DNA from: Pseudolabrys sp. Root1462
Lineage (GTDB): Bacteria > Pseudomonadota > Alphaproteobacteria > Rhizobiales > Xanthobacteraceae
Reading direction: 5' to 3'
Length of the DNA: 64,000 bases
Assembly (NCBI RefSeq): GCF_001426945.1
Contig: NZ_LMFS01000003.1
Location: forward strand, 219,108-283,107
The notes beneath the pieces were generated by a model. That model was not told where the DNA came from, searched no databases, and worked only from the letters and a program-made list of their open reading frames with translations. The number at the start of each line of letters is the position of its first letter. The first letter of the stretch is position 1. A program made the position numbers and the translations under genes. Below are positions 1-10,809 of this stretch, in pieces.

Positions 1-1
1 G

Positions 2-694
2 CTGACGCGGTCGGCCGGCGTGGTGCTGACGGCGAAAGCCGATACGCGAATGAAGCACATCGAGTTCGTACGGCTGGAGCCGGAGCGGGCGCTGGCGGTG
101 CTTGTTGGCGAGGACGGGCAGGTTGAAAACCGCGTGCTCAACGTGCCGGCCGGTCTGCCGGCCTCGGCGCTGACCGAGGCAGGCAACTTTCTCAACGCCC
201 ATATTCGCGGCAAGACCCTGTCCGAACTGCGCACCGAAATCGAAGCGGCACTGACGCAGGGTCAGGCCGAGCTCGACCAGCTGACGCAGAAGATCATCGC
301 CGCGGGGTTGGCGAGCTGGTCCGGCGGCGACACCGGCGCGCGCCAGCTCATCGTGCGCGGTCACGCCAACCTGCTCGAAGACCTGCACGCGCTCGAGGAT
401 CTCGAGCGGGTGCGCTCGCTGTTTGACGCGCTGGAGGCGCAACGCGGCGTCATCGATCTGCTGGGCCGGGCCGAGCGCGGCGATGGCGTGCGCATTTTCA
501 TCGGCTCGGAGAACAAGCTGTTCTCGCTGTCGGGCTCCTCGACCATCGTCGCGCCCTACCACGATAATGCCGGCCGTATCGTCGGCGTCATCGGCGTGAT
601 CGGCCCGACGCGGCTCAACTATGCCCGCATCATTCCCATGGTGGACTATACGGCGCGGGTGGTGAGCCGGCTTTTGTCCGGTTCTGGCCACTAA
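2..694 (+). CDS. hrcA: Heat-inducible transcription repressor HrcA (3' part)
   Basis: The reading frame is open from the window edge, so the winged-helix DNA-binding N-terminus is missing and about 230 C-terminal residues remain. The visible part fits the HrcA GAF-like and dimerisation region, including [17 protein letters not shown] and [20 protein letters not shown] near the end. HrcA represses groESL-type operons through CIRCE elements, and its folding depends on GroEL. It lies just upstream of grpE, the usual alphaproteobacterial order. I see no CIRCE element in this window, so its target operon lies elsewhere. A GTG at position 20 is only an internal codon. Confidence 0.93.
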   Translation: MTRSAGVVLTAKADTRMKHIEFVRLEPERALAVLVGEDGQVENRVLNVPAGLPASALTEAGNFLNAHIRGKTLSELRTEIEAALTQGQAELDQLTQKIIAAGLASWSGGDTGARQLIVRGHANLLEDLHALEDLERVRSLFDALEAQRGVIDLLGRAERGDGVRIFIGSENKLFSLSGSSTIVAPYHDNAGRIVGVIGVIGPTRLNYARIIPMVDYTARVVSRLLSGSGH

Positions 695-739
695 AGATGC
701 TGGAAATACAGGATTTTTCGACGAATCGGATTGGAAAAG

Positions 740-771
740 CTTGATTTTTCGGGCTCCAGCCCTGATATCCG
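740..771 (+). promoter_or_regulatory. Putative RpoH (sigma-32) promoter before grpE
   Basis: CTTG at 740-743, an 18-bp spacer, then CTGATATCCG at 762-771. This matches the alphaproteobacterial RpoH pattern (CTTG, 17-18 bp, CYTATNTNNG) with one mismatch in the -10. It lies 36 bp before the grpE start and would give grpE heat-shock transcription independent of hrcA. Confidence 0.55.
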
Positions 772-807
772 GGGCATACCCCCAGGTTTAAGAAGTGGAT
801 TGAGACG

Positions 808-1437
808 ATGACGGACCCGACCGCGCGTAATGCTGAGAACGCGAGCGCCGAGACCGAGAATACGGCCGCCGAACCGGCGCCGCGTCCGGAATTCGCCGAG
901 CAGCCCGATCCGGTAGCCGAGGCCAAGCGCGAAGCCTTCGAATACAAGGACAAGCTGCTGCGCACGCTGGCCGAGATGGAAAATCTGCGCAAGCGCACCG
1001 AGCGCGAAGTCGCCGATGCGCGGCTCTATGGCATCCGCAAGTTTGCGCTCGATGTGCTGAACGTCGCCGACAACATGCACCGCGCGCTGGGGACTTTGTC
1101 GGCGGAAGCGCGCGAAGCCGCCGATGCGGCGATCAAGGGCGTGCTCGAAGGCGTCGAACTCACCGAGCGTGAATTGCTGAAGACGCTGGAAAAGAACGGC
1201 GTCAAGAAATTCTCGCCGGAGGGCGAGAAGTTCGATCCCAACATACACCAGGCGATGTACGAAGTGCCGAACGCCGATGTGCCGGCGGGCCACGTCGCCC
1301 AGGTCATTCAGTCCGGCTACATGATCGGCGATCGCGTCCTGCGTCCGGCGCTGGTCGGCGTGTCGAAGCCGCAAGCGAAACCGGCGGCCAAGCCGTCCGC
1401 CAATGAAAATTCGCCCACGGGCGATGCTGGCAAATAA
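808..1437 (+). CDS. grpE: Nucleotide exchange factor GrpE
   Basis: GrpE releases ADP from DnaK in the cytoplasmic Hsp70 cycle. The 209-residue product has the family layout: an acidic, low-complexity N-terminus (about 1-50), a long coiled coil including [19 protein letters not shown], and a beta domain ending around [20 protein letters not shown], the GrpE signature. The C-terminal tail is rich in Ala, Pro and Lys. It follows hrcA and has its own RpoH-like promoter and a strong downstream terminator, so it is probably transcribed both with hrcA and alone on heat shock. dnaK and dnaJ lie 5 kb downstream rather than adjacent. Confidence 0.97.
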   Translation: MTDPTARNAENASAETENTAAEPAPRPEFAEQPDPVAEAKREAFEYKDKLLRTLAEMENLRKRTEREVADARLYGIRKFALDVLNVADNMHRALGTLSAEAREAADAAIKGVLEGVELTERELLKTLEKNGVKKFSPEGEKFDPNIHQAMYEVPNADVPAGHVAQVIQSGYMIGDRVLRPALVGVSKPQAKPAAKPSANENSPTGDAGK

Positions 1438-1463
1438 GACGAACGGTTATCGATGAGCACACG

Positions 1464-1493
1464 CGGCGCCCCTTGCGGGCGCCGTTTGTTTTT
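1464..1493 (+). terminator. Rho-independent terminator after grpE
   Basis: Perfect 8-bp stem CGGCGCCC / GGGCGCCG with a 5-nt loop, followed by TTTGTTTTT. It ends the hrcA-grpE unit. Confidence 0.85.
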
Positions 1494-1709
1494 GGCCGTG
1501 ACGCTGACGCGAAATTCACCGCGTGCGGTTTCGATGCTGAGGCAAGGCGTTAGCGGTCTTCTTCGGATTGGAATAATTCCAGCTCCTTGCGACACGCGTC
1601 CCGCCAGTTTTGATTCGTTATAAACTACTGATTTCATTGATATTTTCCTTGACGACGACGGCCACGGCGAACACTGTCCGGCGAAATTCCCTGCGACAGG
1701 AGGCCGCAT

Positions 1710-2558
1710 ATGCCGACATCATCTTCCCTCACGTCTTCGCCTTGGCGCTTCAAACAACTGGGCTGCGCGGCCGCGCTGTTCGCACTCGCTGCTCTGTCAG
1801 GCACGGCGCAGGCGGCGTCGATGAAGGACGGTGCCAAGGCCTACGAGCCGTTCATCGCCGAGAACATCGGCAAGGCCATCGCCGGCGCCAAGGAGATGCA
1901 GGCCGCGGTCAAGGCCGGCGATCTCAAGGCGGCGCAGGACGCCTGGATCAAGTCGCGCAAGGGCTGGGAAGTGATGGAGCCGGTGACCGGCACCTACTTC
2001 GGCGAGTTCGACAAGACCGTCGATCCGTGGCCGAACGCCAAGAGCGGCTACCACGCCATCGAGGCCGTGCTGTTCTCGGCCAAGAAGACCGACGACCTCG
2101 ACCAGCCGATCGCCGAAATGCTGGCGAACATGGACAAGTTCGAAAAGCGTCTCAACGACAAGAAATTCGCCTTCGCCCCGCAGAAGCTGCTCGAGGGCAC
2201 CGCCAACCTCGCTTACGAGGTCGGCGAGGAGAAGTCCGGCGGCGGTGAATCGCCCTATGCCGCGACCTCGATCATCGACATGCAGCAGAACGTCGCCGGC
2301 ATCGAGTTCGCCTGGAACACGATCTTTGCCGATACGCTGAAGAAGAAGGATGCCAAGCTCGCCGGCCTGATCGACGAGCGCACGCAGAACCTCAAGAAGC
2401 TCGTCGGTGTCGCCGACATCAAGAGCATGGACGCCAAGAAGGTCCATGTCGGCGGCGAGGAGCTCGCGGCGCTGATGCTGCAGGCCGCGCCGAAGCTCGG
2501 CCTCAAGCCGTTCAAGGTCGGCGACGAGGACGAGGAAGGCGCCGACAAGGCGAAGTAA
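1710..2558 (+). CDS. Imelysin-family (EfeO/M75-like) periplasmic protein
   Basis: A 282-residue exported protein. Residues 1-35 form a signal peptide (Arg/Lys, hydrophobic run, cleavage after AQA), and the mature part is an all-helical imelysin domain. The motif GYHAIE matches the GxHxxE signature of EfeO/imelysin metal-binding proteins. The family is mostly linked to iron uptake, but no EfeU permease or EfeB peroxidase is nearby. The start is supported by an AGGAGG Shine-Dalgarno just upstream. It is followed by a hairpin and then a di-heme peroxidase, a common partner for this family. Substrate metal is not determined; the porin two genes on has a Zur-like operator, so zinc as well as iron should be considered. 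Confidence 0.85.
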   Translation: MPTSSSLTSSPWRFKQLGCAAALFALAALSGTAQAASMKDGAKAYEPFIAENIGKAIAGAKEMQAAVKAGDLKAAQDAWIKSRKGWEVMEPVTGTYFGEFDKTVDPWPNAKSGYHAIEAVLFSAKKTDDLDQPIAEMLANMDKFEKRLNDKKFAFAPQKLLEGTANLAYEVGEEKSGGGESPYAATSIIDMQQNVAGIEFAWNTIFADTLKKKDAKLAGLIDERTQNLKKLVGVADIKSMDAKKVHVGGEELAALMLQAAPKLGLKPFKVGDEDEEGADKAK

Positions 2559-2565
2559 TCGAACA

Positions 2566-2596
2566 AAGGCCGTCGCCGGCATCCGGCGGCGGCCTT
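2566..2596 (+). terminator. Hairpin between imelysin gene and peroxidase gene
   Basis: Stem of about 14 bp with one mismatch (AAGGCCGTCGCCGG / CCGGCGGCGGCCTT) and a 3-nt loop, with no long T-run. It may be a partial terminator or an mRNA-stabilising hairpin that lowers expression of the downstream gene. Confidence 0.5.
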
Positions 2597-2626
2597 GTCG
2601 CGGCAGCGAGCCCCAGAGGATCAGTC

Positions 2627-3994
2627 ATGCGCTTCGGACCCACCCAGGCCACGGCCGTCGGCGGCTTTATCGGACTGGCGATGTCGCTCGCGGCGGCGCA
2701 CGCCACGCCGGTCGTGAGCCAGGACGCGACGTTGCCGGTCGGCAGCGAGTTGAACGAGCAGCTGCTCGACCAGCCGACCGAGCTGTTCGCGGCCGAGCAG
2801 GCTGGCGGCAAGCGCTCTCATCTTTTCAACCTCGGCGACATGCTGTTTTCCTCGTCGGCGATTTTCGGCGGCAAGGCGGCCGATGCCGGCATGAGCTGCA
2901 ACAGCTGTCACCAGCAGGGCGCCAGCAACCCGAAACTGTTCGTGCCCGGCCTGTCGAAAAAGCCCGGCACGTTCGACACCACCGGCGCGCTGTTCAACGC
3001 CAAGGCCGACAATGGCGTGTTCGACCCGGTCACGGTGCCGAGCCTGCGCGGCGACAAGTTTCTCGCGCCCTATGGCCATGATGGCCGCTTCGCCTCGCTG
3101 CGCGACTTCGTCCGCAACGTGATCGTCAACGAGTTCGCCGGCCCCGAGCCGTCGGGCCAGACGCTCGACGCGCTGATCGCCTACATCCACGAGATCAGCT
3201 TCCTGCCCAACGCCAAGATGACGTCGGACGGTCATCTGACGGGCAAGGCATCCGATGCGGCGCGGCGCGGTGAAGTCGTCTTCAACAAGCCGTTTCCGAG
3301 CAATGCGTCGATGAGCTGCGCGACCTGCCACGAGGCCAACGCCGCCTTCGTCGATCACAAGGTGCACGACATCGGCACCGGCGGTTTCTTCAAGACCAAA
3401 ACGCTGGTCAACGCCAAGTTCAACGCGCCGTACTTCCACGACGGCCGCTTCGACAATTTCGACGAGGTGGTGGGCTACTTCGACAAGCACTACGACCTTG
3501 GCCTGACCAAGGACGAGCGCGCCGATCTGGTCGCCTATCTCGATGCGATCGGCGATGCCGACACGCCGTTCACGCCGAACACGGTGCAGGCCGAAGTCGA
3601 CGAGCTGTCGCAGTTCGCCAGCGTGCTCGATGTCGCCATCCCATCGCGCGACAAGGAAGTCATTCGCCTTGCCGTCGATTCGGTGGGCGCGGAATGGCGT
3701 GAGGTCGGCGAGAATTTCCCTGACCGCAAGGATACCAGCGTCGAGGGCGGGCTCACCGAGCGGCTGAAGGCGCGCGCCGGCGTGCGCGATCTGGTGCTGA
3801 CCTTGCGGCAAGTGGCGATGGCCGCGGAGGCCGACGATTTCACCGAGGCGGCGCGGCTATACGGCGAGTATCGGCAGGCCGTGGCCACCGTCACGCCGTA
3901 TCTGAAAACCGCCGAACAATGGTCTCTTTACAATCCGCGGGTACACGAGAAGCATTTCGCGGCGCTGCGCCAGCTCGCCGAATTGGCCAAATAG
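2627..3994 (+). CDS. Di-heme cytochrome c peroxidase / MauG-family protein
   Basis: A 455-residue exported c-type cytochrome. An N-terminal hydrophobic segment ending around AHA is a likely signal peptide. Two haem-binding sites are visible, CNSCH (about residue 92) and CATCH (about residue 236), the arrangement of bacterial di-haem cytochrome c peroxidases and MauG-like oxidases. Family members reduce peroxide or oxidise a protein partner in the periplasm. The C-terminal ~130 residues are a helical extension. It follows the imelysin gene by 68 nt, a recurring pairing in putative metal-acquisition loci; the exact substrate cannot be read from sequence. Both haem motifs are intact. Confidence 0.85.
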   Translation: MRFGPTQATAVGGFIGLAMSLAAAHATPVVSQDATLPVGSELNEQLLDQPTELFAAEQAGGKRSHLFNLGDMLFSSSAIFGGKAADAGMSCNSCHQQGASNPKLFVPGLSKKPGTFDTTGALFNAKADNGVFDPVTVPSLRGDKFLAPYGHDGRFASLRDFVRNVIVNEFAGPEPSGQTLDALIAYIHEISFLPNAKMTSDGHLTGKASDAARRGEVVFNKPFPSNASMSCATCHEANAAFVDHKVHDIGTGGFFKTKTLVNAKFNAPYFHDGRFDNFDEVVGYFDKHYDLGLTKDERADLVAYLDAIGDADTPFTPNTVQAEVDELSQFASVLDVAIPSRDKEVIRLAVDSVGAEWREVGENFPDRKDTSVEGGLTERLKARAGVRDLVLTLRQVAMAAEADDFTEAARLYGEYRQAVATVTPYLKTAEQWSLYNPRVHEKHFAALRQLAELAK

Positions 3995-4018
3995 AATCGA
4001 CGAACCGGATTGACCTTT

Positions 4019-4040
4019 GTGTTATACTATAACATAACAC
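4019..4040 (+). promoter_or_regulatory. Zur-like operator upstream of porin gene
   Basis: A 22-bp imperfect palindrome with arms GTGTTAT / ATAACAC and a GTTATACTATAAC core; 18 of 22 positions are symmetric. This closely resembles Zur boxes of alphaproteobacteria (GTTATgttATAACATAAC type). It ends 31 bp before the porin start, a position suited to repression. Confidence 0.6.
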
Positions 4041-4071
4041 GATTTCCTACGAACACGAAGCGGGGGCATTG

Positions 4072-5469
4072 ATGCGAGGCGCAATTCGGATGGATCGGTT
4101 CGGTCGTCGCTTGGCGGCAGCCATTACGATCGCGACCATTGGGGCCGGATCCGCCGGCACTGCGCTCGCCAAGGATCAACCCAAGCCGGCGCCGTCGATC
4201 TGGGAGCGCGATACGCTGACCGGCGATTGGGGCGGCGGGCGCACCGCACTCAAGGAAAACCAGGGCATCGACATCACGCTGAACTACATCGGCGAGACCT
4301 TCGGCGTCCTGTCCGGCGGCCTGAACCGGCGCACGAGCTACGAGGGACGGTTTGAGTTCTCGGTCGATACCGACCTGTCCAAGCTCGTCGGCCTCAACGG
4401 CGCGACGACGCATTTCACGATCTATCAGATTCACAACAGCGGTTCGAACCCAGCGCAGAATGTCGGTTCGATCGCCGATCCATCCAACATCGACGCGCTG
4501 TCGACGACGCGGCTGTTCACGCTGTGGTACGAACAGAGCTTCGCCGACCGCTTTTCGCTGCGTGTCGGCCAACTCGCGGCCGACGATGAATTCATTACCA
4601 GTCCGACCGCTGCCGGCCTGATCAACGGCACCTTCGGCTGGGCCGGCATTCTCGCATCCGACATGTTCAATGGCGGCCCGGCCTATCCGCTCGCCACGCC
4701 CGGCGCCCGGCTCAAGGTCAACGCGACTGACAATGTCACCGTGCTGGCCGCGGCCTTCGCCGGCAACCCCGCCGGCAAATCGACCTGCACCGTGACGGCG
4801 CAGGAGTGTAATGAAAACGGCCTGAACTTCGGCCTCACCGGCGGCGCGCTGTACATCGGCGAAGTGCAATACGCGGTGAACCAGGGCAAGGACGCCACCG
4901 GCCTGCCTGCGACTTACAAACTCGGCGGTTGGTATGCGACGACCGACTTCGCCGACCAACGCTTCGGCGTCAACGCTGCCGGCGCGACCGTGCCGCTCAG
5001 CGACCCGAGCATGACCGGCCCGCTCAACCATAATGGGAATTGGGGCATTTACGGCGTCGCCGACCAGACCGTGCTGCGCCGGGGCGATACCGCATTGAGC
5101 CTGTTCGTGCGCGGCGGCCTGTCGCCGTCGGATCGCAATCTGCTGTCATATTACATCGATGGCGGCGCCGGCATTAAAGGCCTGTTCGCCGGCCGTTCCG
5201 ACGACACCCTCACCTTCGGCGTGGCATACGCCAAGGTCAGCAAGGATGCGGCTGCCGCCGATATCGATGCCGGCAATACAGTCGTGCGCGACCACGAGGT
5301 CGTGTTCGAAGTGAGCTATGCCGCGCAGATCGCGCCGTGGTGGATCTTGCAGCCGGACCTGCAATACATCGTGCATCCGGGCGGCAACGTCGCCGACCCG
5401 AACGATCCGAACGGCGGCGCCGTCAAGAATGCGCTGGTTGCCGGGCTGCGCTCAACGATCAAGTTTTAG
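4072..5469 (+). CDS. OprB-like outer-membrane porin
   Basis: A 465-residue outer-membrane beta-barrel protein. Residues 1-32 carry a signal peptide (basic start, hydrophobic core, cleavage near GTALA), followed by the carbohydrate-porin signature around RDTLTGDWGGGRTAL and alternating barrel strands, ending in the C-terminal phenylalanine typical of porins (STIKF). Family annotation is carbohydrate-selective porin (OprB), but substrate assignments by homology are weak. An in-frame TTG lies one codon before the chosen ATG. A Zur-like operator lies 31 bp upstream, so it may be a zinc-starvation-induced porin rather than a sugar porin. The gene ends in a palindromic repeat that probably terminates transcription. 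Confidence 0.82.
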   Translation: MRGAIRMDRFGRRLAAAITIATIGAGSAGTALAKDQPKPAPSIWERDTLTGDWGGGRTALKENQGIDITLNYIGETFGVLSGGLNRRTSYEGRFEFSVDTDLSKLVGLNGATTHFTIYQIHNSGSNPAQNVGSIADPSNIDALSTTRLFTLWYEQSFADRFSLRVGQLAADDEFITSPTAAGLINGTFGWAGILASDMFNGGPAYPLATPGARLKVNATDNVTVLAAAFAGNPAGKSTCTVTAQECNENGLNFGLTGGALYIGEVQYAVNQGKDATGLPATYKLGGWYATTDFADQRFGVNAAGATVPLSDPSMTGPLNHNGNWGIYGVADQTVLRRGDTALSLFVRGGLSPSDRNLLSYYIDGGAGIKGLFAGRSDDTLTFGVAYAKVSKDAAAADIDAGNTVVRDHEVVFEVSYAAQIAPWWILQPDLQYIVHPGGNVADPNDPNGGAVKNALVAGLRSTIKF

Positions 5470-5474
5470 TCCTC

Positions 5475-5581
5475 GTCATTCCGGGGCGCAGCGAAGCTGC
5501 GAACCCGGAATCCAGCGGCCCCGTCAGCGCTCTCGTTTCTGGATTCCGGGTTCGCGGGCTGGCGCCCGCACTCCGGATGAC
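5475..5581. repeat. Palindromic intergenic repeat (GTCATTCCGG family)
   Basis: An element of about 107 bp starting GTCATTCCGGGG and ending CTCCGGATGAC, with internal inverted segments GAACCCGGAATCC / GGATTCCGGGTTC. It folds into a long hairpin and sits between two convergent genes, where it may serve as a bidirectional terminator. It resembles interspersed palindromic repeats common in rhizobial genomes. Confidence 0.8.
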
Positions 5582-5584
5582 AGC

Positions 5585-6547
5585 TCAGCCCCGCGGCTCG
5601 ACACCGTCGCGCACGGCGCGGAAGCGGTTGAACAAGTCATCCCATCGGGCCTCCGAAGAGACGCCGACGATGCGGACGAAACCTGAGCCGCCGAAGCGCA
5701 CCCATTGCACGAGCTTCACCGGCTTGCCGTTGACGCTCTCGGCTTTGGCGCGGATTTCATGGCCGGGACCGTTCGAGATGCGCTGCGGTTCAGAACCCTG
5801 GATCTGCAAATTGCGCAGCGGCGCCTGCGACAGCAGATCGGCGGCGAAGCGGCCGCGATCGCCGCTCTCCGGCGCGCCACGTCCGATGGACACGATCACG
5901 TAGGGATTGCTGGTGATGTCGTCGCTGTCGCCGTCGATCAGGATGACGCCGCCTGAGGGCATTACCGTCAGCACACGGAAGCCGGCCATGTCCTTGAGCT
6001 TGAACGGCAGCAGCCCGAGCTGCTCCGTCAGCGGAGTTGGCCGGAACGTAACGCTACGCAAGGCGGCGCGGACAACCGCCTCGCTGTAAACATTCAGGGC
6101 ATCGTCCGGCACCTGCACGCTGACGAGGGCTGCCAGATCGGGCACGGCGCCGGTGGCGGAGGATGCGATCAGAAACCATTTATGAACCTTGGCGCCATTT
6201 TCGGTCGCGACGCCGCTGACCAGAACGCCGACGCCGTTCTCGAACGGAAACGCCTCGCGCTTGAGATCCTGCACCTCGGTCTGCGTCTTGGCGAAAGCCG
6301 AACGCTCGAGGCCTTCGAGCGCAGCGATCGGCATGTCGAGGATGGTGATGGCGACCTTGCGGTCGGCGTCTTCGAAGCCGGGGAAACGGGTCGAAATCTT
6401 CAGATCGCCCGGCACCGTCAGGCCGACGCGCAGGCCGGGCGGGAACACGGTCTCGGCGGCGGCCGGCCGGGGCGCCTGCAAAACCAGCGCGGCGATGGTG
6501 AGCAAAATTGCGAGCGTTCGACGCAGCATGAATCCGGTCATTTCCAT
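5585..6547 (-). CDS. Exported protein of unknown function
   Basis: A 320-residue protein with an N-terminal signal peptide (MLRRTLAILLTIAALVLQ, then Pro/Ala-rich sequence to about residue 31). The mature part has no motif I can name; it reads as two similar alpha/beta segments (about 38-165 and 175-315), each starting with PPGLRVGLTVPGDL or PFKLKDMAGFRV-like strands and ending in a hydrophobic 'surface membrane attack' style segment (VRIVGVSSEARWDDLFNRFRAVRDG). No cysteines are present. It is convergent with the porin gene and divergent from dnaK. The start could also be the second or third Met (residues 4 or 7). Probably periplasmic; function unknown. Confidence 0.75.
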   Translation of the reverse strand: MEMTGFMLRRTLAILLTIAALVLQAPRPAAAETVFPPGLRVGLTVPGDLKISTRFPGFEDADRKVAITILDMPIAALEGLERSAFAKTQTEVQDLKREAFPFENGVGVLVSGVATENGAKVHKWFLIASSATGAVPDLAALVSVQVPDDALNVYSEAVVRAALRSVTFRPTPLTEQLGLLPFKLKDMAGFRVLTVMPSGGVILIDGDSDDITSNPYVIVSIGRGAPESGDRGRFAADLLSQAPLRNLQIQGSEPQRISNGPGHEIRAKAESVNGKPVKLVQWVRFGGSGFVRIVGVSSEARWDDLFNRFRAVRDGVEPRG

Positions 6548-6859
6548 GGTTGAGCCGGGTCAGGGAGGATGCCCGGCCGGCCGGTGCAGCAACCTATAGA
6601 TAGCCGTTCCGGCCGGCTTTTTCGCGGCCGAGAAGGCGGTTAGCTCCCAATTTCGTGATCCGCCCGCTTGCGGCCCCCATGCCCCCTCCTATATGAGCTT
6701 CGAGCCGCTGAAACGGCGGTTATCGCTTATCCAGGGGGCTGGATCAGGGGCATTCGCGGAAGAGCCGCGAACCCATTTTCGGGCGCCAGATAATCCGAGG
6801 GGGTTAACCCCAGAGGTTTGAGGGCCCGTCCGGTCTGCCGCAATTGAGAGGTGTTCAAC
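6548..6859 (+). other. Intergenic region and long leader of dnaK
   Basis: 312 nt between a divergent gene and dnaK. It holds the RpoH promoter at 6667-6697 and a leader of about 155 nt before the dnaK start. A GC-rich palindrome (GGCCGGCCGG-like) lies near 6570. I see no additional gene here. Confidence 0.6.
6667..6697 (+). promoter_or_regulatory. RpoH (sigma-32) promoter of dnaK
   Basis: CTTG at 6667-6670, 17-bp spacer, then CCTATATGAG at 6688-6697. This is a perfect match to the alphaproteobacterial RpoH consensus (CTTG, 17-18 bp, CYTATNTNNG). It gives dnaK a heat-shock start with a leader of about 155 nt. Confidence 0.85.
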
Positions 6860-8767
<1,908 letters not shown>

Positions 8768-8792
8768 GGAGTCCCTGACACGAAACCCGAAG

Positions 8793-8835
8793 ACCTCGTT
8801 CTGAGATGCGCATCATGCGGATCGCGGGACGAGGT
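8793..8835 (+). terminator. Intercistronic hairpin between dnaK and dnaJ
   Basis: Outer stem ACCTCGTTC / GGGACGAGGT (with G-T pairs) encloses a second palindromic segment (GATGCGCATC ... ATGCGGATC) and is followed by TTTTC. It may partly terminate or process the transcript so that dnaJ is made at lower level than dnaK. Confidence 0.5.
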
Positions 8836-8864
8836 TTTCAAATGTCCGGCGAGGATTGCCCAAC

Positions 8865-10016
8865 GTGTCCAAGCGCGACTATTACGAGGTGCTCGGTGTC
8901 TCGCGCACCTGCACAGAAGTCGAGCTGAAGGCCGCCTTCCGCAAGCTCGCGATGCAGCATCACCCGGACCGCAATCCGGGCGACAAGGACTGCGAGCACA
9001 AGTTCAAGGAACTGAACGAGGCCTACGACGTCCTCAAGGACGGCGACAAGCGCGCTGCCTATGACCGCTTCGGCCATGCCGCGTTCGAGCAGGGCGGCGC
9101 CGGCGCGCAGCACGGCTTCGGCGCGGATTTCGCTTCGACGTTCTCCGATATTTTCGAAGATCTCTTCGGCATGAGCGGCGGCCGCCGCGGCGGACGCGGC
9201 TCCGGCCGCGAGCGCGGCTCCGACTTGCGCTACAACATGGAGATCACGCTCGAGGAAGCGTTCGAGGGCAAGAACGCGCAGATCCATATTCCGACGTCGG
9301 TGACCTGCGAAATCTGCTCGGGGACCGGCGCCAAGGCCGGCACCAAGCCGAAGACCTGTTACACCTGCAACGGCGCCGGCAAGGTTCGCCATGCCCAGGG
9401 CTTCTTCACGCTGGAGCGCACCTGCCCGACCTGTCAGGGCCGTGGCCAGGTGATCGATGATCCGTGCGCGGCTTGCTCGGGCGCGGGGCGCGTGACGCGT
9501 GAGCGCACGCTGTCGGTGAACATTCCCGCGGGCGTGGAAGACGGCACGCGCATTCGCCTCGCCGGCGAGGGCGAAGCCGGCGTGCGCGGCGGCCCGCCGG
9601 GCGACCTCTATATTTTCCTGTCGCTGCAGCCGCACGAACTGTACCAGCGCGACGGCGCCGATCTCTATTGTCGGGTCCCGATCTCGATGGTGACCGCGGC
9701 GCTCGGCGGCGAGATCGGAGTACCGGCCATCGATGCCAGCGAGGCCAAGGTCAAAATCCCGGCCGGCACCCAGTCGGGGTCGCGCTTCCGTCTCGCTGGT
9801 AAGGGTATGCCGGTGCTGCGCTCGAAACAAACCGGCGACCTGTACGTTCAGGTCGCGGTGGAAACGCCACAAAAGTTAACCAAACGTCAGAAAGAGCTGT
9901 TGGCCGAGTTCGAAAAGCTGTCCTCGGAACATACCCAGCCGGAGTCGGCCGGGTTTCTGAGCCGGGTGAGGACCTTCCTCGACGGCTTGGCAAATCGGGG
10001 CAGCTATTCAGCTTGA
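8865..10016 (+). CDS. dnaJ: Chaperone DnaJ (Hsp40)
   Basis: DnaK co-chaperone that delivers clients and stimulates ATP hydrolysis. The 383-residue product has an N-terminal J domain with the HPD motif (HHPDRNPGD), a Gly/Phe/Arg-rich linker, and a zinc-binding domain with four CxxCxGxG repeats ([32 protein letters not shown]), then the two beta-barrel C-terminal domains. I choose the GTG at 8865, giving MSKRDYYEV; it has GGCGAGGA suitably upstream. A TTG three codons earlier is in frame. It follows dnaK with a strong hairpin between them, so it is probably co-transcribed at reduced level. Confidence 0.98.
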   Translation: MSKRDYYEVLGVSRTCTEVELKAAFRKLAMQHHPDRNPGDKDCEHKFKELNEAYDVLKDGDKRAAYDRFGHAAFEQGGAGAQHGFGADFASTFSDIFEDLFGMSGGRRGGRGSGRERGSDLRYNMEITLEEAFEGKNAQIHIPTSVTCEICSGTGAKAGTKPKTCYTCNGAGKVRHAQGFFTLERTCPTCQGRGQVIDDPCAACSGAGRVTRERTLSVNIPAGVEDGTRIRLAGEGEAGVRGGPPGDLYIFLSLQPHELYQRDGADLYCRVPISMVTAALGGEIGVPAIDASEAKVKIPAGTQSGSRFRLAGKGMPVLRSKQTGDLYVQVAVETPQKLTKRQKELLAEFEKLSSEHTQPESAGFLSRVRTFLDGLANRGSYSA

Positions 10017-10109
10017 GCATCTTGACCCTTTCGCCGCCGCCCTATACCCGTTTGACGGTTAGGTGACAGGATCCACAGCGTTTTCTGCCCCGGCCGGGTA
10101 CCCTCAGCA

Positions 10110-10712
10110 ATGCAGCCTCAACCCGTCGCCCGCGTCGCCAAAAAGCCCCTTCGTCTCGACGACGAGGTGCAGTTCTTTCGCACATGGTTTGAGAAGCCGA
10201 TCCGCACCGGGGCCGTGATGCCATCGGGCAAGGCGCTCGCGCGTCGCATGGCGCGCTGCGTCGACCCGAATTCAACCGGCCCCCTGATCGAGCTTGGTCC
10301 GGGAACCGGGCCGGTCACCGAAGCGCTGGTGCAGCGTGGCATCGATCCGAAGCGTCTGATCCTCGTCGAGTTCGATCCCGATTTCTGCCGCCTGCTGCGC
10401 ACGCGCTATCCGGAGGCGACAGTGGTGCAGGGCGATGCCTATCGTTTGCGCCGCCTGCTCGGCACCATCGTGCGCGAACCGGCGGCGGCCGTGGTCTCGG
10501 GTCTGCCGCTGATGACCAAGCCGCCGCGCACGCGGCTGCGCCTGATCTCCGATGCGATGGCGCTCCTGAAACCGGGAGCACCCTTCGTGCAGTTCACCTA
10601 CGCGATGAGCTCGCCGATCCCGAAAGATCTCGGTGCGATCAAGGGTGAACCGTCCGAGCTGATCTGGCTCAATATTCCGCCGGCGCGGGTCTGGACCTAT
10701 CGCGGCGTTTGA
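10110..10712 (+). CDS. PmtA-like phospholipid / SAM-dependent methyltransferase
   Basis: A 200-residue class I SAM-dependent methyltransferase. Motif I is LIELGPGTGPVTEAL (about 53-67), followed by the acidic residue of motif II in VEFDPDF and a post-I segment VVQGDAYRL. The sequence context (FFRTWFEKPIRTGAVMPSG at the N-terminus and PVSSPLP-like FTYAMSSPIPK near the end) matches the rhizobial PmtA / phospholipid N-methyltransferase group, which makes phosphatidylcholine from phosphatidylethanolamine; a related group resembles KsgA-type RNA methylases. Position after dnaJ and before pyrF is common in Bradyrhizobium relatives. Start ATG at 10110; no strong SD. Substrate is inferred by family only. 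Confidence 0.8.
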   Translation: MQPQPVARVAKKPLRLDDEVQFFRTWFEKPIRTGAVMPSGKALARRMARCVDPNSTGPLIELGPGTGPVTEALVQRGIDPKRLILVEFDPDFCRLLRTRYPEATVVQGDAYRLRRLLGTIVREPAAAVVSGLPLMTKPPRTRLRLISDAMALLKPGAPFVQFTYAMSSPIPKDLGAIKGEPSELIWLNIPPARVWTYRGV

Positions 10713-10716
10713 ATTT

Positions 10717-10804
10717 GTCATCACCGGGCTTGTCCCGGTGGTCCCGCTTAGGCAGGCTCCTTGCGTCCCCAAGCGAGATGAGCCGGGTCAAGCCCGGCCA
10801 TGAC
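10717..10804. repeat. Palindromic repeat (GTCAT...CCGGGCTTGTCCCGG family)
   Basis: An 88-bp element starting GTCATCACCGGGCTTG and ending GCCCGGCCATGAC, with terminal inverted repeats and an internal hairpin CACCGGG / CCCGGTG. It belongs to the same family as the copy at 62441-62527. It ends five bases before the start codon of the next gene. Confidence 0.8.
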
Positions 10805-10809
10805 GAAAA

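Noticed and set aside
1590-1700. Possible Zur or Fur operator upstream of the imelysin gene
   Set aside because: A short GTTATAAAC-like segment is present but lacks symmetry; not reported as an operator.
1610-2248. Open frame beginning with TTG upstream and across the imelysin gene
   Set aside because: Out-of-frame shadow of the imelysin gene; the Arg-rich translation has no family.
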